64,000 bases of DNA from Allacma fusca (lineage: Eukaryota; Arthropoda; Collembola; Symphypleona; Sminthuridae). Shown here in pieces: positions 11,386-22,600 of this stretch. The notes under the pieces are model-generated. The model was given only the letters and a program-made list of their open reading frames with translations, had not been told where the DNA came from and made no database searches. Position 1 is the stretch's first letter. Every line of letters starts with the position of its first letter. Position numbers and translations under genes: made by a program. The DNA is taken from positions 34,440,783-34,504,782 of the forward strand of contig OX359250.1 in NCBI GenBank assembly GCA_947179485.1, read 5' to 3'.

Positions 11386-12180
11386 GATCACACTACACTT
11401 CTGCAGGTTCAACATTTCCTTCCGGAAGTTAATTCACTTACACGTATGCATGGTTAGTTTAAAAATAATCTTCACCAAAATTTTGAAAGCAAAGCCAAAA
11501 GTTAATCGTTTTGGTTTCTGTCAATCGTTATGAAACAATTGGAATATGTGTGCAATACTAGGCTCAATTTATTTTAATCTCTTTAAAAATAAATTATTTC
11601 TTAATTTAAGTTTCGCCAAGACTAAATCATCGGAGAACCTACAATTTTCCCAGAGAGGACAAATTATCCACTAATCATGCGTTCAAAATGATACAAATTT
11701 TAAACTCAGGTTTTGACTTAAATTTCAAAACAACTAAATTTGAAATGTAGTAAACAGTATCGGAAGGTTATCAAAAATACCCTAATTATTAAACCGTCAT
11801 TTTGAAAAATCACAGCAGCTTTTTACCGGCAATTCCCGTCTCAGTCGTTTTATAAATTTTTAATTTAAAAAGACAAACAATGGTCCGTGCTGTGGCCAAG
11901 AAAATCCTCTCACCAAGAACCAAATGTTCCTTAATGGAAAATATACCGATTTAATTGTTTCAAATAATTCATTTGTTTGTGAAGTTACTACAAAAAAACC
12001 GGACATGTCGGTATGACTTTTTCAATTTTTGTTTGACTTCATATTTCATTTAAAAAAACGCATTTACGAAACTTCAGGAATTAAAAAAAAGATTACTATA
12101 AGTACTAATTACGGCATCAACGAAACATTTGCATGGGTTGAGGGAAACTTTCGTCTTACAATTAATACAGTTTGAATTCT
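11386..12180. other. Unit spacer, no gene recognised
   Basis: Near-identical to 6478-7273. No gene seen. Confidence 0.5.
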
Positions 12181-13558
12181 TCAGCGTATACTTTTCCCAC
12201 ACGTTGTTTCGGCCTTTCTTAATTCTGTTGCTAGCCAACTACGAGGGAGTTCTGCAATTGAGGATAGAATTCCATCCTTACAGTAGGCATTTGTTGAAGA
12301 CACAATTGCATGGAAGAAAATCTTGGAATCGTGCGAACAAATAACCGCTGACCCCCATTCATGCTGCAAATTCAAAATTTTGTGGAATTAGTGTAACGTA
12401 CTGGAAAAAACACCCGTAAACTGCTTGACACGGAAACAATATAGAAATAACCGAAAATGGCAATACTCATAGAATACATGATTTCCAAATTTATAGAGTT
12501 TTTGTTAACAATTCTTGATAAAGTTTATTTCATTAAGCCAGGTCAAAATTTGGAGTCAACGGGATGAAAATTAGATTTGAATTAGAATTGATTTTTTTCG
12601 CACTGATCATAAAGCTGTGTGACAATTCCCTATGTTGAAAACTGTGCGCATGACCGATAGAATAAAGGGAAAAAATTGAAGAAATGTCTCTTCAGGGAAC
12701 AAAATATAGGCAAATATATCACAATAAACTCACACTACATTTATTCTACTCGGCATACAAAACATGTACTAATAATGTACAAAGAGAGTCTGGTTATTTC
12801 AATATACACATATAAAAACTTGGTTTACCAGACAAGCTCCTCCTTTCACGCAAGTAATTGTTTCATGAACATTTTTGCACGTGCTGGGGTCTTTGAATGT
12901 CACTTTCTGCTCTCGTAGCTGTGTCTCCGGATAAGTTTGTTGCCAGGCAATTATGCTGCATTCCTCTTTTGGGTTATCACCTGCTGGAGCAAGGCCAATG
13001 GAATTCACGTACTCGTTGAAGACAAAGGGATCAGCAAGGTGGATCAAACCGTAATCAAATGCATTTTCAGGCCTACACAATTTTAGAATTTTAAAAAGGC
13101 CTTTGTGAGTTCAAGATCTACTTTCCTCTATTTTGTGAATTTCTTCATATTATAAGTGTCTTACTTTCCGTTTTCTGCATGTTTCGAAGTTGAACATGGA
13201 GACCGGGTTTGTTGCGTACCTTCGTACTTGCCAAATAAATGTTTCCCTGCTGTAATTTTTCGGACATTGTCAACTTGATGGGCTGATGTTACAATAGTGT
13301 AAGCGTTGATCAGTACTCCAATGGAAACATCTTTAGAGTTCTCCATATGAATCATAACAATGAATGGTCTTGAGTGAGGAATAGCACTATCGCCGTTTAC
13401 AGTGTCGCCGTTATTACAACAATCCTTTGTTTCGGGAATTGTAGGTGGCGGGGGTGGTGCTGGAGTAGTGGGAGGCGGGGGAGGTGTAGGGGTTTGTGGG
13501 GGTGGTGGAGGTGGAGGAGGAGGTGGTAGACGCGGTGGAGGCGTTGTTGTCGTTGTTG
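12181..13558 (-). CDS. Family I secreted serine protease homologue, copy 3
   Basis: Exons found on the minus strand are 13558-13165, 13072-12829 and 12363-12181, with consistent phases. It has the most varied linker of the family (TTTTTPPPRLPPPP, then QTPTPPPPPTTPAP, then PETKDCCNNGD), followed by IPHSRPFIVMIHM, IVTSAHQVD, PENAFDYGLIHLADPF and HEWGSAVICSHDSK, ending TTCGKSIR-stop. The triad His and Asp look retained. GDSGGP is HEWGSA, so Ser is Trp and the conserved Pro is Ala. The signal exon is unresolved; a TATA-like box lies at 13822-13830. The frame is open in all recognised exons. Proteolytic activity is not expected; the real function is unknown. Confidence 0.7.
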
Positions 13559-13821
13559 CTATAAACGTAAAATGTAAATTCAGTATATAAATACTAGTAG
13601 TTTAGATCTTACAAAAGGACGACTAAGGAAAGCCTTACGAGGTAAGATTTCGGGATCGTACTTGTGGATTCAAACAAAGCATAGCACACATTTTAGTACT
13701 CCTCGAGCATGTTTCAAAACAAAAAATCGCATTTCGTATCTTAGTGTAAGTCACCAGAGTTTCAAAATTTAAAATGATACCCTGCCTTTTTCAAAATTTT
13801 CAGCTCGCGTTTTAACGTGCA

Positions 13822-13830
13822 GTTATATAC
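13822..13830 (-). promoter_or_regulatory. TATA-like box of family I copy 3
   Basis: The minus strand reads GTATATAAC in the same conserved block as at 8846-8854, about 265 nt upstream of the first recognised exon and just inside the insertion site of the 13878 hAT element, which separates it from sequence further upstream. Confidence 0.4.
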
Positions 13831-14871
13831 GCTCCCACGTGATTCCCAAAAAAATAATCCCTTCGTCATGGCGCACCTAGTGCTGTAATTTGTTCGTTTT
13901 GTTTGGTTTTGTTCTCTTCGGAAATGAACAAAAGTGGAACAATTTGAGTTTTGTTTTGTTCACCGAGTTTTGTTTTGTTTTGTTTTTTGAACAATCCGAA
14001 TTGTTCAAAAAACAATCCATATTGTTTTGTTCTACCGATGTAGAAGATGTTAGAAATTTGTGAAATTGATTGTTGTATATTAGTAATAGAGCATATTGAA
14101 GTTGATTGGTGTAAATTTGGTCCGCGCACAAAGGACGTTAAAACCAAAAAAACGGGCTTTAACTAATTTTAGGTGGATATGCTTTACAACTCTTATTTAA
14201 TACACTCATTAAACTTTTTGTTGATAGTTTCTAGGAGTGCAAGGCGTAATGTAATTCCATGCATCCACAAGACCTGAAATGACCGCATATATAGACATAA
14301 TATATTGTGGTGGGGTTTACCTAAAGCTACCGATACGCATCGTTTTCGGTTCGTCCGATGCCTTGATTGAATTAATAACCTGTATTGTTTTTTTGGACTG
14401 CTTAGACCTCTTTTATTTCTGTGTCTTCCTGTCAACTCACAGGCAGACTAGTTTCAACATTTTTGGATCAAATCAAGTTTATCATTATCAATTTAGCATC
14501 CAAGTCATCCTTCTGCATTTTATTAAAAACAACAAAACAAAATCAAATTTCAGCAGTGGAGGTGACATTTGTTCAACTAAGGACTGGTGTCCAACAGAAA
14601 TTTCTCTCGTTTACAATATCCGATGTAACCAAACATTTAATATCAGTACAGGTTATGGTCATAGAAGGTAACAATTAATTACTCCATTGACCTCAAGTAG
14701 GCATTCTAAGTTACACGTTGTTCAATAACTTTAGATTGGCCTTCAACATCTGTAAATATAGTGCAAAGATTTTGTTGACCTTACTTAAGCCCAACGGTTC
14801 ACACTATCACTTCAAAAGCTTCTAATGGTCATTATGATGTTATTTGAGATTCATTTCAATGTGTATGTAAG

Positions 14872-15233
14872 GTCATGGGTCTACTAATAACCCACAAAGG
14901 TCAAATTGAGGTCATGGGTCTACTAATAACCCAAAAAGATCAAATTGAGGTCATGGGTCTACTAATAACCCACAAAGGTCAAATTGAGGTCATGGGTCTA
15001 CTAATAACCCACAAAGATCAAATTGAGGTCATGGGTCTACTAATAACCCACAAAGGTCAAATTGAGGTCATGGGTCTACTAATAACCCACAAAGATCAAA
15101 TTGAGGTCATGGGTCTACTAATAACCCACAAAGGTCAAATTGAGGTCATGGGTCTACTAATAACCCACAAAGGCCAAATTAAGGTCATGGGTCTACTAAT
15201 AACCCACAAAGGTCAAATTAAGGTCATGGGAAT
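14872..15233. repeat. 39-bp tandem repeat, about nine copies
   Basis: The unit begins GGTCATGGGTCTACTAATAA and continues CCCACAAAGGTCAAATTGA. Because 39 is divisible by 3, the plus strand has an open frame of 13-residue repeats (MGLLITHKGQIEV). It has no start context or neighbouring exon and lies inside a hAT element, so I do not call a protein. Confidence 0.9.
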
Positions 15234-15650
15234 TCTTGTGACCCATCGAAAAATGAGATAATGAAACTCCTTGTGACCCATCGAAAAATGAGATAATGAA
15301 ACTCCTTGTAGCCCACTGAGGTCAAATTGAGGTCATTAAAATTTCTTGCAGCCCACTGAGGTCAAATTAAGGCCATGGAATTTCTTGTGACCCACTGAGG
15401 TCAATTGGAGGTCATGGAACTTGTAACTCATTGAGGTGAATTTGAGGCCATTAAACTTTTTATGACTCACTCAGGTCAATTTGAGGTCATGTTGCTATTT
15501 GTGACTTATTCAGGTCAATTTGAGGTCATGTTGCTATTTGTGACTTACTCAGGTCAATTTGAGGTCATGTTGCTATTTGTGACTTACTCAGGTCAATTTG
15601 AGGTCATGTTGCTATTTGTGACTCACTCAGGTCAATTTGAGGTCATATTA
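15234..15650. repeat. Second 39-bp repeat family, degenerate then regular
   Basis: The regular part (15460-15650) has about five units containing TCAGGTCAATTTGAGGTCAT and TTGCTATTTGTGACT; 15234-15460 is a degenerate mixture of the two families. GGTCA recurs in every unit. It has the same period as the preceding array, so both probably derive from one ancestral unit. Confidence 0.8.
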
Positions 15651-15954
15651 CTTTTGGGCACTTTTTCAAACTCAAGTTTGAAAAGGTTATTGCTTGCTGT
15701 CGTGGTGGTTTGTTTGTTATAGTTTTGTTTTATCTTATCGCGGTTTTGTTTTGTTCTAGTTTTGTTTTTTCGAAAACGGATTTTGTTTGTTTTGTTTTGT
15801 TCAAAAAACAAGAACTGAACAAAAGAACAAACAAAACGCGAACAATATTACAGCACTAGGCGCACCCGTAATTTTATATATTCAAATACATGTTTTCAGA
15901 AGCATTTTAGCTGACAGTACTACTCTCACCGGCAAACGTAAAAACGCGCTAAAC

Positions 15955-17103
15955 TCAAAAAATGTTTAACCAACCCCTGCAACGTTTGGTCGCAGTCTCG
16001 ACTTCGTCATCAAACCATGGTTGTGATAGTTGAGCTAATAAATTTATTGACGCCGGGCCACAGTTCTTCAAAACTGCAATGACTTGACCAATAACTATAT
16101 CTTGGTCACCATTGCCCCGACATGTTATCGGTGCACCCCAGTCGTACTGGAAAATTAAAATATTAAAATTGAAAAGAAAACATTTTATTTGCTTATGGTC
16201 AAGAATGTTGACGCTTTTGAATATTGTTAGCTTACATAGCAAGCTCCTTTACTAATACACTGAACAGTCAAATGTTTGTATTTGCATTCCCCAGATGGTA
16301 GAACTTGCACCGAGGTTTCGCGTAATACTTCGGAATATTCTGGTTTTTCACCTGCTGACACTCGTCCCCAGGCAGCAACCTTACAATTAGTGGTTGGATA
16401 TCCTCCCCCAGACCCAAATACAGGAAATTTTGCGGGCTGGACATACTCGTTGAAAATCAAGGGTTCACGCAAATGGATAATACCATAGTTGTAATTATTG
16501 TCATCACTGAGACACAAGACACACATTGTTAGTTTATATACATACTTAATCCTTTTTTACACTGAATTTTTTACTCAACCTTTGTCAAGAATTGCAATTT
16601 TGTAACCCAACCTTCTTAATTTTGGATGCTTTGAAACCATACAAGGTATTCGTTCTTGTTGTGAGCTCTCGTACGTGTTAGGGTTGTAGAATTTGCCAGC
16701 CAAGATTTTGGTGACTGTTTCAATTCTCCAGCCCAAAGCAACTATTGTCCATTTATCGTAAACTAGGGCAACAGAAACTCTCCCATCAGACCTTATCAGT
16801 TGAACAATGTAGGGGCGTGAGTGTGGCGGATTAACAGGAATGCCCTTCAAAATCCTCTCGCGATGAGGACCTTTATTATCCTTACTCTTGATTAAGTCAT
16901 CTTCTGCCCAAGTGTTATAAAAATCTTTCCAAAAATCAAGCTAAGTTGTAATTTTTTAAATAATTTGAAGAACGTTACATGGTCTTTGAAACTTGGACTT
17001 TTTCATATTCGACATGTAGTTATTATTAAATGTTAAATATTATGTAATTATTACCCGTTAAAATTATTAAGAATAGGACTGCTTTCCAGGCAACACAGCA
17101 CAT
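15955..17103 (-). CDS. Family II secreted serine protease homologue, copy 3
   Basis: Exons on the minus strand are 17103-17055, 16903-16612, 16506-16236 and 16146-15955. Exon 1 is a signal peptide (MCCVAWKAVLFLIILT). Exon 2 has EDDLIKSKDNKGPHRERILK followed by G, where RILKG replaces R|IVGG, then HSRPYIVQLI and WTIVALGWRIE with no catalytic His. Exon 3 has YNYGIIHLREPL (Asp replaced by Asn) and AAWGRVSAGE. Exon 4 has YDWGAPITCRGNGD (Ser replaced by Trp) and ends CRGWLNIF-stop. All frames are open and phases match (signal exon phase 1; exon 2 to 3 phase 2 through a GTTGGG donor; exon 3 to 4 phase 0). It is the most intact family II copy with copy 1. The pair is now split from family I copy 3 by the 13878 hAT element. 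Confidence 0.75.
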
Positions 17104-18194
17104 TTAGTCCGGCTAATGGCTTCGGGATTGAGAATCTAAACTCTTCCATTCAAGGAACACATTTTACGGTATTTTTTAGACAATTGTATGCGAAACTAAA
17201 AATTTTTCCTCTTTTCATTGTTAACACACTGAACTATGGCTATTTCCATCCTCAGGGCAAAATGTTTATGATTCTTGGATATTTGGGTTCAACTTCCATA
17301 ACAATGAAAATAGGTTTAATTTGATTCTGTGTGATTGAACTTTGAGCAGTACAAAATCAACAACGTGTGCATTGTTTCTGAAATTAATGGGTGAGGATTC
17401 TGTAGGGACATTTAGCACACAGCCTAATTAAAATCGTACCCCAAAAATTAATTTGTCAAATGAGGATATGAGGGGAAATTGTTGTTTATAATAATTTCAA
17501 GTAATTTTAAAACAAGTACGATTTTTGTTTTGAAACTACAGACACATATTGCATACAAAATTTGTATGCACATCCTTGGCCGTCATTCTTTCTATTACTC
17601 CAGTAGCTAAATCTCACTGCACTTATGCAGGATAAGCATTTCCTCCCGGAAGTTAATTTACTTACACATGTTGATCAAAATTTTGAAATCGTAGAAGACA
17701 ATTTTGACAGAGTAATCAAAAATATCTTTTTTTTCAATCCAAACGTAACCATTGCGTTTTCGTCCAGAATGAGTCACCCGATAATAAACCACCAAATTAA
17801 TTGTTTGGAATATATCAACATGTTGGTAACGACAATAAAAACATCTGGTTCTAAATCTTCGAAAGGATTTGATCGATTAAGTTTGTCTACGCAATCTTCC
17901 AAGATTTTTGCCGTAAAAATTAAATTAAATTTGTGCTGAGTAATCGTGTCTACAGACAGACGCACACCGAGGACAAACCCATAAGGGGCGCTAGCTCTGC
18001 CCCTAAAATCGTCAAAAAAATTCACAAGTCACGAATCACCACTCCATGAAACAAAAACTCTAAATTTCCAAGTTATCAAAAAACATATAATTACATTATT
18101 TGCTAAAATAATCCCCGCAGATGCTGAACTTGACCAACGAAAATTTACAAAACTGGAACAAACCATGCAAAACAATGGGGATTAAAAATGGGGT
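17104..18194. other. Upstream flank of the array, no intact gene
   Basis: Up to about 17700 it matches the spacer upstream of family II in the other units, including the unoccupied hAT site near 17600. After that the sequence is unique. A plus-strand frame at 17625-17939 has no recognisable domain and I do not call it. Confidence 0.5.
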
Positions 18195-18340
18195 TACTTC
18201 ATCACACATGTAACTGTTTCATGGACATTTTTACATATGCTAGGGTCCTTGAATTTTACCCTTTGTTTTCATAGCTCTGTGTCCAACAAATTTCGTTGTG
18301 AGGCAATTATGCCACATTCATCCTTTGATTTTCAATATTT
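18195..18340 (-). pseudogene. Relic of a family I middle exon
   Basis: The minus strand reads KDECGIIASQR, then an in-frame stop, then VKFKDPSICKNVHETVTCV. This is the middle exon of family I (EECSIIAWQQ and FKDPSTCKNVHETITCV in the good copies), with a stop and frame damage between. No other exons are recognisable around it. It marks the old upstream limit of the array. Confidence 0.75.
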
Positions 18341-18344
18341 TGAC

Positions 18345-19697
18345 CGCGTCTTGTAATGGAGCTTTTAAATTGTCAAAGAAAACTTGAATTCATAGCGATT
18401 GTGATGCAAAATTTCTACAGTCCGGTTGTGCAGCTTCAAAGTCAAAGTAAAGTTTCGAAAAACTGGAATAACTTTGATCTCGGATGTGACATCTGGGTCG
18501 TTATTAGCTCGTTGAAAAACAGGTGTTTAATATTGCTCTTCAAGTTAAAACCATATCAATCGAAATATTGAAAAGGCGTGGTATTCAAATTCACCGATTC
18601 TTTGACCAAAATGTCTACCTTTTCAAGAAGGAATCTACATACTTGTCTCGCACCCTTGGCTGGACAAATAATTTTAAATTCATGTCGGCTAGTAGACGAC
18701 CTCTAGGCTACAGAGTTGGTCCAAAACATTTGTCGTGCTAACACCAAAGTTGAGATGCAATTTTTGTAGCAAAAATTATGCAGATTTCTCTAGCATACCT
18801 GTCATCATGAGCTTTTCCTTATAAAATTGACCTCAAAGATATTTGATCCGTTTTCAAATTTTCAATGGGGTCTCCCCCCTGTCGAGATTTAAAATATTAC
18901 ATGTTAAATTCCATAAGAAAATGTTATTTTCGAAAGTTGGCGAAAATGTTCAAGTAACATTCTAACATGCTAAATGTCAATAAATACACTATGGGGGATT
19001 CACGGGTGTAGACTCCACTGTAGACAGATCAATGCAAATCAAGGAGAATTTTAATAACTATATGGTCATGCTTTCACACTTCTAATTCAGAATTGCAATT
19101 CGGGTTTAATTAGCAATTTGTAATTGAGATTGCAACTAATTACAAATTATTTATTAATTAGAGAAAATAACCAGTGTAATGTGAAAATATTGGTTTAATT
19201 ACCAAGCAAGAATTTTTAAGAATGAAAGATCATCCAAGCACTGCAATACAGTTTATTTCTATAACTCCAGTGCGTCCTGGTAGGACCCGGAGAGATTTTC
19301 AAAAGCTGATTTCAACTAAAATTAACCAATCAAACAAGTCATATGACACTCCGGTAATGATAATGAACGGAAGGTAGTTTTGCAAATTTTTTCCAAATTT
19401 TTTCTTTGTACCAGCAAAATCAAAAATAATTTCATTATTTAAATTAACACCAAGATATTCTATGTTAATTTAATTTTTTCCAGAGCAGGAAAATCATTTA
19501 GTCACATTCCCTTTTACCACAAGGGTAAATCCACCCCACATAAAAAATCGTCAGGCATACCAAATATGCATGAACATATCCCTTGAAAGCGCCCTTATGA
19601 CGATGCAATCCTCAAATGAATCTATTCGCCTCCTCTTGTCCCCTCCCAAAATTCCATCGGAGAAAATATTTTGACAGTGTATCCTTTTGTTTGGCAG
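18345..19697. other. No gene recognised
   Basis: AT-rich, with short frames and no family match. It ends at the acceptor of the first neuroligin exon and is presumably intron sequence. Confidence 0.4.
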
Positions 19698-22600
19698 GAC
19701 TGTTCCAACGAGCGATCCTGATAAGTGGATCAGTGCTGAGTCCGTGGGCACTTCAACGGAAGCCGGAGGATATAGCAACACAAGTTTCCATCCAGATGGG
19801 GTGTGTGGGGAGACTCCCTCTGTCACACCCCGAAAGTGACCTGGCCCCTTGCCTCCGTCGAAAGCATCTGTCAGACCTGATGAACTTTGTGCCTCAAACG
19901 CCCCGCTTCCTCTCACCCTTCGCCCCCTACGTGGACAACATCCTCATCAAGAACCCCAAGACCATCATGGAGAAGGATCCCTTGGAGCAGTTCAAGCGCT
20001 CCGAACTCATCGTGGTCTTCACGACGAGTGAGAGTGCTCACGAGCTTAATAAACATGAGCTAATTCATGGGTTTGAAGCCGACCATAAGGATCGGATCTT
20101 GCGAACGCTCGTGAGGAATGTGTTCAATTTCCATCAGCAAGAAATCTTCTCGATCGTGAAAAATGAGTACACGGACTGGGATAGGCCCATTCCCCACCCC
20201 ATTCCCCTGAGGGATGCCACCGTTGAGGCACTCAGTGATTGTCTTGTCATTGCTCCTGCTCTCCAAGTGGCTCTTATTCATGGCCGTCGGGGTGCAAAAA
20301 CTCATCTCCTTCATTTTTCACATGTGTCCAGGGAGCACGATTTTTCATCTTATGAGGTAACTTTTTTTTCTCACTTTCTCTCTCTCTCTCTCTCTCTCTC
20401 TTCAACTATCCATGTAATAACCTCCAATCACATTTTTATTCCCCTTTTTCTCATCACCCCTCTCTCCTCTCTCCCTCTCTCACTCATTTTACTTACTTGT
20501 ATCTCTCTTGCTCTTTTTCTCTCACTATTTCTCAATTTCTTCAGCTTTCTCTCCCTTGTCAATCCTCTTTCCTTCTATTTTTGTCTCTCTTAATTTCTCT
20601 ATATTTTGCCTCCCTTAATTTCTCTATATTTTGCCTCCCTTAATTTCTATATTTTTCCTCCTTTAATTTCTCTATTTTTCCTCCCTTAATTTCTGTATTT
20701 TCTCTCATTTAATTTCTGTATTTTCCCTCATTTAATTTCTGTATTTTCCCTCATTTAATTTCTGTATTTTCCCTCATTTAATTTCTGTATTTTCCATCAT
20801 TTAATTTCTGTATTTTCCCTCCTTTAATTTCTCTATGATTTGCCCCTCTATTTTTGGCCCTCTTTCGCTTGTCTTCTACATCCTGTCTTGCACTCTAGCT
20901 GTTTCTCTCACTGCCTCTCTAAATTTGGCACTCTTTCCCTCCCCTTTTCTATTTTTGATCCCCTCCTTGCCTTTCCTCTCTTTTTCTTCCGATTTCTCTC
21001 TCTTTCTCTTCCTCCATTTCTATTTTTGCCTCTCTCTCTCTCTCTCTCCCCTAATTTTGTCTCGCTATATACATCTAACTGTCTGTTTGTCTCTCTCTCT
21101 CTCTCTCTCTCTCTCTAGTTTTGTCTATTTCTTCTCCCTCTTCCTCTGTCGCTCCTGAGCTATTGGAATTTCACAGGTGGATAGTTGCTTAAGAGTAGGA
21201 CTGGATATTTTGTTGTGTGGGAGCGGGGAAGCAGAAAAAAGGGAGAAGCTATTACTGGAAAAATGTGGTGTTTTGAAAAATAATAGATATCCTTTGTCAG
21301 CAATTGTATGGGGTCTAGTTCCACATTAATTCTGTATACATGGTCATTTATAACCAGAAAACACTTGCTCCTATCGCACTCCCATGTAGCAGCATTAAGG
21401 GTATCCTCAGGATCAGAAAAACAAGGAGGAGCATCCTCCTCATTTTTTACCCCCAGACACACACATATGGAGTGAGCACGAGTCTATACAACAATTATTA
21501 TAAGTATAAAAGAAATAAATCAGGGCCAGACGGGGCTTAGAGCAGATCCATTCAAAGACACTCATTCAAAATCCTATAGTCAAATTATATCTCGTATACT
21601 GATTTCCATGTACATTCCAAGCTCCCACTTCTACAGATATTTAAGACTTTACTTCTATAATCTAATGCATACAGACAAATATAAATTCTCAACCGTGGAC
21701 ACATAATCACAATTTATTCCTTCCGCTATAGAGAAGCAGTCTACTATATAGAGGGAAACAACATTGAGGTCTTATGTATCTATACTTATTCTACTTTTAT
21801 TCTATAGCCCAAGTATGCACATACACTGATGTATAGATACATACAAGAAGTGATAAATTTTTCGAGGGAAAAAAAATCCCTTGTTATTTACTTGCGAAAA
21901 TAATTCCTAGGGTTCGACATTCTCAAGAATTATTGTTGATTTTTGAATTTATTGGATGCACTTGAAGCCCTTTTCCTCCAGAGAGCACTTTTCTTACTAA
22001 AGATAGGCTTCAAGTAATTTGTAAACGAGGATTTTTCTCACGATCCCTTTTCTTCCAGTAACCCTTGAAATAAGATTTTAAAGAGGGTGAATTTTCTAAA
22101 TTTTGTCTCACGATTAAAAAAAAAATTCAAAGCAAAACGTAATAGTAATGTTTAAGTGGGAACGGTGGATAAAATTCTATTCATAAGCACTTGAGTATTA
22201 TCTCGTCCTGGGACTCAACATGACTTTTCTTTAAATATTGACTGAGAATCTTCCTATTTTCTCCCCTGCAGTCTAAAGTGCACTTTAGCTTTTACAGTGC
22301 AGTCTTGCTATATAGGAGGTACCTAAATTCTAAAAGAAAAAAATTTGAATATACATACAATGAGTTGTATATAATTACATATGCACTGTATACATTTTTT
22401 CTTACAAATTATTTTCCTTTCTTCAGGGTTTCATCCTTAGTCCTTTACTCTTGCTATAGCTTCAATATTCAAAAAAAAAATAATATTCGAAAAAACTCAA
22501 TACTAAATTATTTTTTGAAGTCGCTCATTCATGCAAACAGAAAAAAATAGCTCTTGAGAGGAACTGGATTGGAATCATTAGTAGCGTAAGTTTTGTACGG

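Larger units (their letters stand above)
13878..15858. mobile_element. hAT-type element with internal 39-bp minisatellites
   Basis: The inverted ends TAGTGCTGTAAT and ATTACAGCACTA are flanked by the perfect 8-bp duplication GGCGCACC (13870-13877 and 15859-15866). The preceding unit has the unoccupied site as a single GGCGCACC at 8893-8900. Both ends carry TTTTGTTTTGTTC/GAACAAAAC words. No transposase frame is seen; the central 800 bp is two families of 39-bp tandem repeats. The TAGTGCTGT end is shared with the 5662 and 10587 elements. Confidence 0.9.
2269..17103 (-). repeat. Tandem array of three about 5-kb units, each a family I + family II pair
   Basis: The last exon of family I starts at 2508, 7456 and 12363, which gives unit lengths near 4.95 and 4.91 kb. 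Genes and spacers align between units. Units 1 and 2 share a hAT element; unit 3 lacks it but has another hAT. All genes point the same way, with family II immediately upstream of family I. Confidence 0.85.

Noticed and set aside
14875-15722. Plus-strand repeat proteins of 13-residue units
   Set aside because: They follow from a 39-bp minisatellite inside a hAT element; no start context, splice sites or family match.
17625-17939. Plus-strand frame of 104 residues
   Set aside because: No recognisable domain, no splice or conservation support from the homologous spacer in the other units.
20835-21158. Hydrophobic Ser/Leu/Phe-rich frames
   Set aside because: Translation of a CT-rich low-complexity tract in a neuroligin intron.
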